Of a stretch of 64,000 bases of DNA, positions 36,601 to 45,600 are shown piece after piece. Every line of letters starts with the position of its first letter. The first letter of the stretch is position 1. Both the position numbers and the translations under genes were made by a program. The notes beneath the pieces were generated by a model. It saw nothing but the letters and a program-made list of their open reading frames with translations, was not told where the DNA came from and searched no databases. This DNA comes from Spisula solida (taxonomy: Eukaryota; Mollusca; Bivalvia; Venerida; Mactridae), in NCBI GenBank assembly GCA_947247005.1, contig OX365955.1, positions 38,667,822 through 38,731,821 on the forward strand, given 5' to 3'.

Positions 36601-39600
36601 TTATCTGTAACAAATTTTGAACAATATAATTACCTGTAAGAGATCTAACTGTACTCTTCCTTCAATGTTGACCACTTTATTCTCACGTTTTCCCATCTGT
36701 TTACTCTGTATGGTAGACTCCTTGATCACCGACCTTGCATCTTTAATTCTTCCGAGGAATGTAAAATCTCCAACTTTTAAATGATTAGCACGATTAATGA
36801 GGTAGGGGAAATCAAAGTTCTGTATGTTATAACCTGTGATAATATCAGGATCTACCTCTCGTACAAAAGCCGCCCATTTCTGTAATACATAAAACAGCAT
36901 CTTAAAATAGATTTTATCATTGTTGAGCAAAATATAAGATTAAAGTTATTTATTATTCAATACAGGGGTTCTACTGAGGCATAATGCCCAATCCTGAATA
37001 AAAGACGCAAATCTGTTTCAAATGGCATTACCACACATATCTACACCAAAACTCAGTTTCAAACATAGTTCTATTGTCAGAATTTAGCTAAAAAATTTCA
37101 AATGACCATAACTCAGTCAATACTAGGTATTTTTTATTAAATAACTTTTATTTTCTGCAGAAAAGTTCAGTCTTTCCATTGCAGCCAATCCGGAATTCCG
37201 GATTAATCCGGAATAATAGGACCCCTGTCAATAGTTCAATAAATGAAAAGATTTTAACCACACACAACAGACAGTCTGTTAGTTTGAATCAGGTTTAGCA
37301 TGGTTTTAAACAAGTACAGTGCAACTTGTAATAAGCGACCAACCTGGGGAAGGTCTGAAAACGGTCGCTTAACGGAATGGTCATTTAACTCAAATGTAAG
37401 AAACATTGAGTGTTATTCACGAATTTCCGACTTTAGGCTGTCCGAATACTATTCAACTTCAATTGATAAACATTAGGGTGTAAACATGTTTTATGATGAT
37501 TCTATACTTGTATGCATCATTTTCATATGCATTTAATCGATCATTTTAATAAACATACTCTTATATTACATATTGCCATTAATGTAAGTCAGTTTTGCTT
37601 GCATGTTGTTGTTGTTGTTGCACTCGAAGAAAAAATACCAAAATAGACCGGGTTTTAGCCAAATCTAAATGGATGATGACAACAAGCTGATTGCAGCAAA
37701 AGATACAACAATTAATCCGTAATAATGTGTGTAATCGGATTAAAATCATCTGAATGACATGCCCTATGGACACAATGGTGATTATCAATGCTATTAATTG
37801 GGGCCCAGTTAACAAAAGACAAACTCTGAAGTGTGAACAAACAATGATTTAAGACGAGGTATGAAGTAATTAAGAACCTATCACTACCGATGACCTGTGA
37901 TTTACACTGTTAGACTGTAGTCAGTTATACATGGCGTTAAGTTTGTTCTGACTCATTTTCCAAGTATTAATCAGGGTTTTCATTAAGAGGCGGTTGTAGG
38001 CCAAAATGCCTGTCTCAACAGAAATACGGCCACCACAAAATCTCAACTATTACCTTGATAAACTATTATCTATTAACAAGTACTAACTTACTTTTCCAGA
38101 GCAGCTCAGCTACTAACAACTTCTCCACATGTTGAGGAGACATGACACATACTGATAGTCAATGTCACTTAATAACATAACATGCCTGGCCCAATATTCG
38201 AACCAGATTGCTTGGGTGGCAAGCCGCTCAACAAGGATGCGTTTGCAACTGACAGATATATGTTGATATCAACAGGGGTCCTACTGAGGCATAATGCCAA
38301 ATCCTGAAAATGAGTCACAAATGTGTTTCGGGTCCCATTAGCACACATGCCAACATTGCAAACATTGTTCTATAATTAAAATTGAGCTTACGAAACTTCA
38401 AATGACCATAACTTTGTCAATGCTTTGATGAGTATTTTCATCAAATAATTCTATTTTCTCTAGAAAAGTTCATTCTTCCTAGTGGAGCAAATACGGATTT
38501 CCGGATTATTCTGGAATTGTAGAACACCTGCAGATATAAGATGATATCAAGTAACTTACACTCAGTAGTTCTTTCTCTGTCATGTAGGAGAGTACTTGTG
38601 AACCAATGACAGGTGCACATGTATTCAGTGTGTAGACATTACGTATAAATGGTGCATGTTCACCTTGTCGTATCACCATATTGGCTATCTGTATCACAGG
38701 ATCTTTATCTGGCTCAGGAAACACACCTACATACAGAAACACCACATATTATGCAACACGCAATAATTTGCACCTATAGTGGGATTAAAACACATACTGT
38801 ACGACACCATCCCCTAGCAATGCAAAGTAAGAACGTATTACCCTACTCAAAAGGTCCTAAACAAAGGTCGCACAAACAAGTCATTAAGAATTGCAAGCAA
38901 TACAGAAGTCCCCTACCGGTTTTAAGCCATTTTGAATGTTTCTGTTGTCATAGCAACCACAATTTTTGTCAGAATCAAAATATTTTTGGATGTGCATTAT
39001 ACTCTTTTTGCCCCCCTATCCACATACTAAGTTTCATAAACCTAGCTTGGAAACTGTTTGAGTTATGTCAGCAGTGATTTTTCTTGAACAAAATTGAACA
39101 GCCTGTGCCTTTGTGAAATTTTAGCGAAATTGGGAATTATTAAAAAAGATTGTTTTGGTTTAAAGTGTTCATATTTTGCCATTTTCTACTGATAATACTC
39201 TAGTCACATGTGGCAATGACTTTAGCAAGTTTGAAAATCTGTTGTTTTGACTTTAAAACAGCTATACTGTAGTTGCTATGAAACCAGCGAGCATAAAAGG
39301 GGGAAAATATGAATACTTTTTGGGAAAAAACTTCGATTTTTTGGGAAAAATGAAGGTTATTTTGCTAGGGGAAGGTGCCTGTATTCGGCCCTAAAATAAA
39401 AAAAATCAGTGGTCAGGATCCAGATTTTTTGACGGATGGACAGACTGACTGACGGAAGGCAAACCTATAGTCGGGGACTTATAACCAGTATAAATGTGAG
39501 TACATCACAACAGGTTAATAAATGGATATCTGAAAACACTGACTGTAATTGACAAGCTCATAATGTTATTATTCAATTCATGAAACAATGTTTTACAACA

Positions 39601-42600
39601 ATTTGACCTAGTGACCTATATTTGGCATAAGATGATCAAATATAAAACTTGACCTTGATTTAATATTATCTTCCAAGATAGACAAACATTTAAGCCAGTT
39701 CTATGTTGTTTCACTATACATGTTAGCAATGAATTACCTTTTCTACCCGCACATTCGATATCAAAGCTCAGAATTCTAAATGGAGCAACTTTGGACCATT
39801 CTCCCTCCGGATTGTGAGATATAAAATCATCGCATGAAACATCAATCTCAATCTGTGACCTTGACTTTAGCGGAGGACGTTTGGTGTCAGATGTATTAGA
39901 ATTCTCTTTATCTCGGACACGGTACTTGCCAGCAGGAACCTCAATCCAGTTACATCCTACCACTCCATAATCAACCATAAATCTAGAATTAAAAGATTGA
40001 CAAGTTTGGAAATATTATGAGTACCAGTATAAGCATTGCAGATATCAATTCATTTAATATACTGATTTAAATTTACAACATATGTTGCCCTCAGGTTCCT
40101 GACTAAATTTAAATTCTTTTTCGAAGTAAATTCCACATATTTAATATTTCGCCCGACGGCCTTCTTCTGAAATTATACTTCTTCTGTTGTTTCTACATAT
40201 TGGTATATTCGCGAATTTAATTCATATTTCTATTTTTGCTTCTATACTCATACAACGTTGTTGACGTCCCTTTCTGAAGAAGGCCGTCGGCCGAAATATT
40301 AAATATGTGGTATTTACTTCGAGTTTAGACATATTTCCCTACAGAAAACCAACAAAGCTAGTAAATTCTTTTTGTTTGTTAGTTTAATGCCATCTTTCAA
40401 CAGAACATCTTTACAGAACTTTATAAGGCCACTATTTCACCTAACCAGTTGAGGAAAATCAACATTGCTGACCAATTTTCATAGAAGGGTATGAACTGCT
40501 GTGATAGGACCAGGAACCAAACCCGGATCACAGAGTTGGGATGACAAAGGATGAGAAATAGCAATAATCATAACCTAGTACAGTATGTAAGTATATAATT
40601 ATAAAATCTACCTGATTTCGAAATCGATGTTGGTTTCATATGCCTGAAATCCGTATTGTCCGTAACCGGGACAGTTAAATCCATGTTCTAGGAGACGTTT
40701 AGCCGGAGCTATCAATCGAGGTAAGGCAACAGTTATCTTAATGAATGGTACTTTTCTATTACCATGGTAACCATATATACCTGCAATAAATGTAAAAATT
40801 TCAAACATGTTCCAAATCTCAACAATTGTCATAACATCAATAAAGATGTTTTTACAATCAACTGTTTTTTATAGATGTAACAGTGGTATAAAGATAGTAC
40901 AGGGGTTCTACTGAGGCATAATGCCCAATCTTGAAAACGAGGAGCAAGTCTGTTTTGGGTACCATTAGCACACATGTATCCCTACACCTTAACTAAGTTT
41001 CAAACATTGTTTTATTGTTAAAAGGTAAAAACTCAAGATTATAGAACTTCAAATGACCATAACTTTGTCAATTCTTTGAATGTTTTTATTAATTAACTTT
41101 TATCTCTAATAATTTTAACTACTTATTTGCCTCACAGAGAGACACACCACTTGGTTTTTATGAATGTCTGGGACAGTAGCTATCCATTAAATATTAAAAA
41201 ATTGTATATGAACCCAAACAAATCGGCGTGAGTGGGATTCGAACCCATAAATGAGTGTGGGTTCATATACGATTTTTTAAATAATTAACTTTTATTTTGT
41301 GCAGAAAAGATTATTCTTTCTTATGCAGCAAATCTGGAATATACAGGAATTGTAGGACTCCTGATTGTTGTATTTGTTATTTAGACCTTGCGGTTAAGAA
41401 TACCCCATTAAGTGTAGGCAATTATTTCCAATGAGGTCCAGGGCTGGTATTTACCAAGCATCTTAAGGGAAAACTTAGAATTTTCATTAAATCTTAAAAT
41501 TTCCTTAAGTATATCAACTCAAAAGGAAAATCAAGTTTATCAAGTTTTACTTAGTTTAGAGGCATTATATAAAGACCTACAATAATCACAAAGAAAGCAT
41601 GGATTATTTTTCGTTTCTTGGGAAACATGAGCAGCTCAAAATTTTAACTTAAGTCAAAATATTTAAGTTTTTCCTATAGATGCTTTGTGAATACCAGCCC
41701 AGTGTGTTTTGCTGAAGGGACAGCAAGTAGAAGTGACAGTGAGGTGACACAAGGAATAGCATAGCTCTATACAAGTGAGACTGCATCTGGGTTACTAACT
41801 AGTTCATATACACATGCAATGTTTCAAATACCTAACTTAGTACCTAAACTTCTGTAGTTATGGCAGAACCGATGGCTAACCTACAAAATGCTCATGTTTA
41901 AAATGGTTAAGGGACAAATGGATAAGAATATAATTTTCTTGAAAATGGATAATTTTACTACAAATCATTAAATGGATAATTTTGCTATAAATTTTCAAAA
42001 CCGTTCTTACTTTCCTTGCTAAGTAGTTCCACACCAAGTACAGCTTTATTGATACCTTCCTTGTTTGATCTTAAATCTTCCATCACAGCTGTATTCAGAC
42101 TAGTCTACAAGTAAATATCAAATATATTCAACACAGCCGTATTCAGACTTGTCTACAAGTAAATATCAAATATATTCAACACGGCTGTATTCAGACTTGT
42201 AGTATATATCAAATATATTCAACACAGCTGTATTTAGACTGGTCTACAAGTAAATATCAAATATATTCAATCAACACAGTCATATTCAGACTTGTCTACA
42301 AGTAAATATCAAATATATTCAACACGGCCGTATTCAGACTTGTCTACACGTAAATATCAAATATATTTAACTCGGCCGTATTCAGACTGTCTACAAGTAA
42401 ATACCAAATGTATTCAACACAGCCCTATTCAGGTAAATATCTAATATATTCAACACAGCCGTATTCAGACTTGTCTACAAGTAAATATCAAATATATTCA
42501 ATACAGATGTATTCAGACTTGTCTTCAAGTAAATGTCAAATACATTCAACACAAGGTCACACATATTGGCAGTCCCAAACACTGCACCTAAATATAATTA

Positions 42601-45600
42601 AATACGACCTGTACAGATTGCCGCTTTTGGGTTGTTGCCCAGTGATTTTTCTTGAACAAAATTAAATAGCCTGTGCCTTTTAAATTGGGAAATTTAGCGC
42701 AATTTGGGAATTATTAAAAAATATTGTTTTGGTTAAAATTGTTCATAAATTGCTATTTTCTACTGATAATACTCTAGTTATATGTGACAAGGACTTTGCA
42801 AGTTTGAAAATCCATTGTTTTGACTTTAAATCAGCAAAACTGTAGTTGCTTTGAAACCAGCGAGCACAAAAGTGGGAAAATATGCATTCTTTTTGGGAAA
42901 AAATTAAGATTTTTTGGGAAAATGGAGGTTATTTTGCTAGGGGAAGGGGCCTGTATTCGGCCCCAAAAATAGCCAAAAAAAATCACTGTTGCCATAGATG
43001 AATGGTCTAACTTCACATTGCTAGGTGATGGCACGATACAATATGGAATCAAATTTTACTATGGTGCAAACATCCAGTGGCTACTTTTTGAAATAAAATT
43101 ATTATGGTCAGTTGACTGTGGACATATTATAGGGACTCCACAACAAAAGCTTACACAATATTTATACGCACCATGAAACGGGGACACAGATCCTCGTTAA
43201 ATCCGGGATAAGCTGGCACAAAGAAGTACGGAGTAAATCCATGTATATGTGCTGTAACACTGTGGCCTTCATCTGTTACACCAAACATACGGATAATAGG
43301 AGTTGGTCCGACGGTTGCTCCTGGCATACCAGGCATATGAGTTCCTGCAAATGAAAATACAAGGAGAAATCAAAACTCAATTCCAAGCTCCATTAAGTTA
43401 TCAAAAGTGTCTAATGAAACGGTATTAATGTGGCTACAATACAGAATGAAGAGTAGTTATGTGTCTAATTTTAGGCACATAAAAGAAAATTTTAGCCACA
43501 TAAGAGAAAATTCTACTTTCGTTTTTAACTATTTTCAACTGGTTTGTCCATAAAAAGTAGCCACCTAAGTTTCATATACCTAGCTTGGAAACTGTTTCAG
43601 TTACGTCAGAATCCAGAAATTTTGACGGACAACTGACCGACGGACGTTCTAATAAAACGGTATTTATGTGGCTACAATACAGAATGAAGAGTAGTTATGT
43701 GTCTAATTTTAGCCACATAAAAGAAAATTGTAGACACATAAGAGAATATTCTACTTTCATTTTAACTATTTTCAACTGGTTTGTCCATAAAAAGTAGCCA
43801 CCTAAGTTTCATATACCTAGCTTGGAAACTGTTTCAGTTATGTCAGGATCCAGAAATTTTGACGGACGACTGACTGACGGACGGTCTAACGAAACGGTAT
43901 TTATGTGGCTACAATACAGAATGAAGAGTAGTTATGTGTCTAATTTTAGCCACATAAGAGAAAATTCTACTTTCGTTTTAACTATTTTCAACTGGTTTGT
44001 CCATAAAAAGTAGCCACCTAAGTTTCATATACCTAGCTTGGAAATTGTTTCAGTTATGTCAGGATACAGAAATTTTGACGGACGACTGACCGACGGACGT
44101 TCTAATGAAACGGTATTAATGAGGCTACAATACAGAATGAAGAGTAGTTATGTGTCTAATTTTAGCCACATAAAAGAAAATTTTAGCCACATAAGAGAAA
44201 ATTCTACTTTCGTTTTTAACTATTTTCAACTGGTTTGTCCATAAAAAGTAGCCACCTAAGTTTTATATACCTAGCTTGGAAACTGTTTCAGTTATGTCAG
44301 GATCCAGAAATTTTGACGGACGCCTGACTGACGGACGTTCTAACAAAACGGTATTTATGTGGCTACAATACGGAATGAAGAATAGTTATGTGTCTAATTT
44401 TAGCCACATAAAAGAAAATTTTAGCCACATAAGAGAAAATTCTACTTTCGTTTTAACTATTTTCAACTGGTTTGTCCATATAAAGTAGCCACCTAAGTTT
44501 CATATACCTAGCTTGGAAATTGTTCTAGTTATGTCAGGATACAGAAATATTGACGGACGACTGACCGACGGACGTTCTAATGAAACGGTATTAATGTGGC
44601 TACATTACAGAATGAAGAGTAGTTATGTGTCTAATTTTAGCCAAATAAAAGAAAATTTTAGCCACATAAGAGAAAATTCTACTTTCGTTTTAACTATTTT
44701 CGACTGGTTTGTCCATAAAAAGTAGCTGACTGACTGACAAAAATCATTCCCCATGTTACCAAAAAAACAATATTTTTTCCCTAACTAAAGGTAAGGCCCC
44801 ATCCCCAAGGTTCGAGAAAAGCCTCGTGTACACATATGACCGAATTATAGCAAACCAGACTTTAACCTTTCCTAAAATTTATCATATTTACCTATATAAC
44901 GATCAAGATCTAGCTGTTGGAACACTATTTTGTCTGACTTTGGATCTATAACAGGTAAAGCAGGGCGTGCCCATTTAGAACTTGTTGTTTCTTCATCGGG
45001 TCCTGGAGCTAAATAGTGAATACAAATACAGAAATTTGAAGCATAGTAATGAAATACAAATAACACATGACAGACATTACATGTAGTATTGTTATATTTA
45101 TATCACTATTTATTTTATTTTCTCGACTAGAAAGTACAGTAAAACCTCGTTATCTCGAGGACCCATCGGGACAAGCCAAATGCTCGAGTTAAGCCAGGTG
45201 CTCGAAATATCCGAAGTCTATGATGAATTGTTGTTATGACTAAGTGTAACTGTGTTTATAATGAAAACACGTATGATACATGTATTTGGTTGTAACTACG
45301 AATACTGTCATTGTTTATCAAGTCTATACGCAATTTGAATCGTGTGGACATTTGCCGAATTGAACAAATTGCATATGAAAGTCGTAATGAATCTTTTTAC
45401 ATTTAATATCAAACTCCGTTTAACGGTAAAATTGTAATAAAAGTTTGCATCGGCAAAAAGATAACATTACCCAAAGCGCACGATAGATCCTACATGTTTG
45501 AACAAACACCCACGCACAAAAATCGCACGTGATAAAATAAAACCCGGATGCAAAGTCGATCCAGTTTCCAGCACAGGGATACGGCTCATTGAGTAAAAAA

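Noticed and set aside
37311..37430. TIR-like start 'cagtgcaacttgtaataagcgacc' as another MITE
   Set aside because: The matching right end could not be located, so boundaries and class are unsupported.
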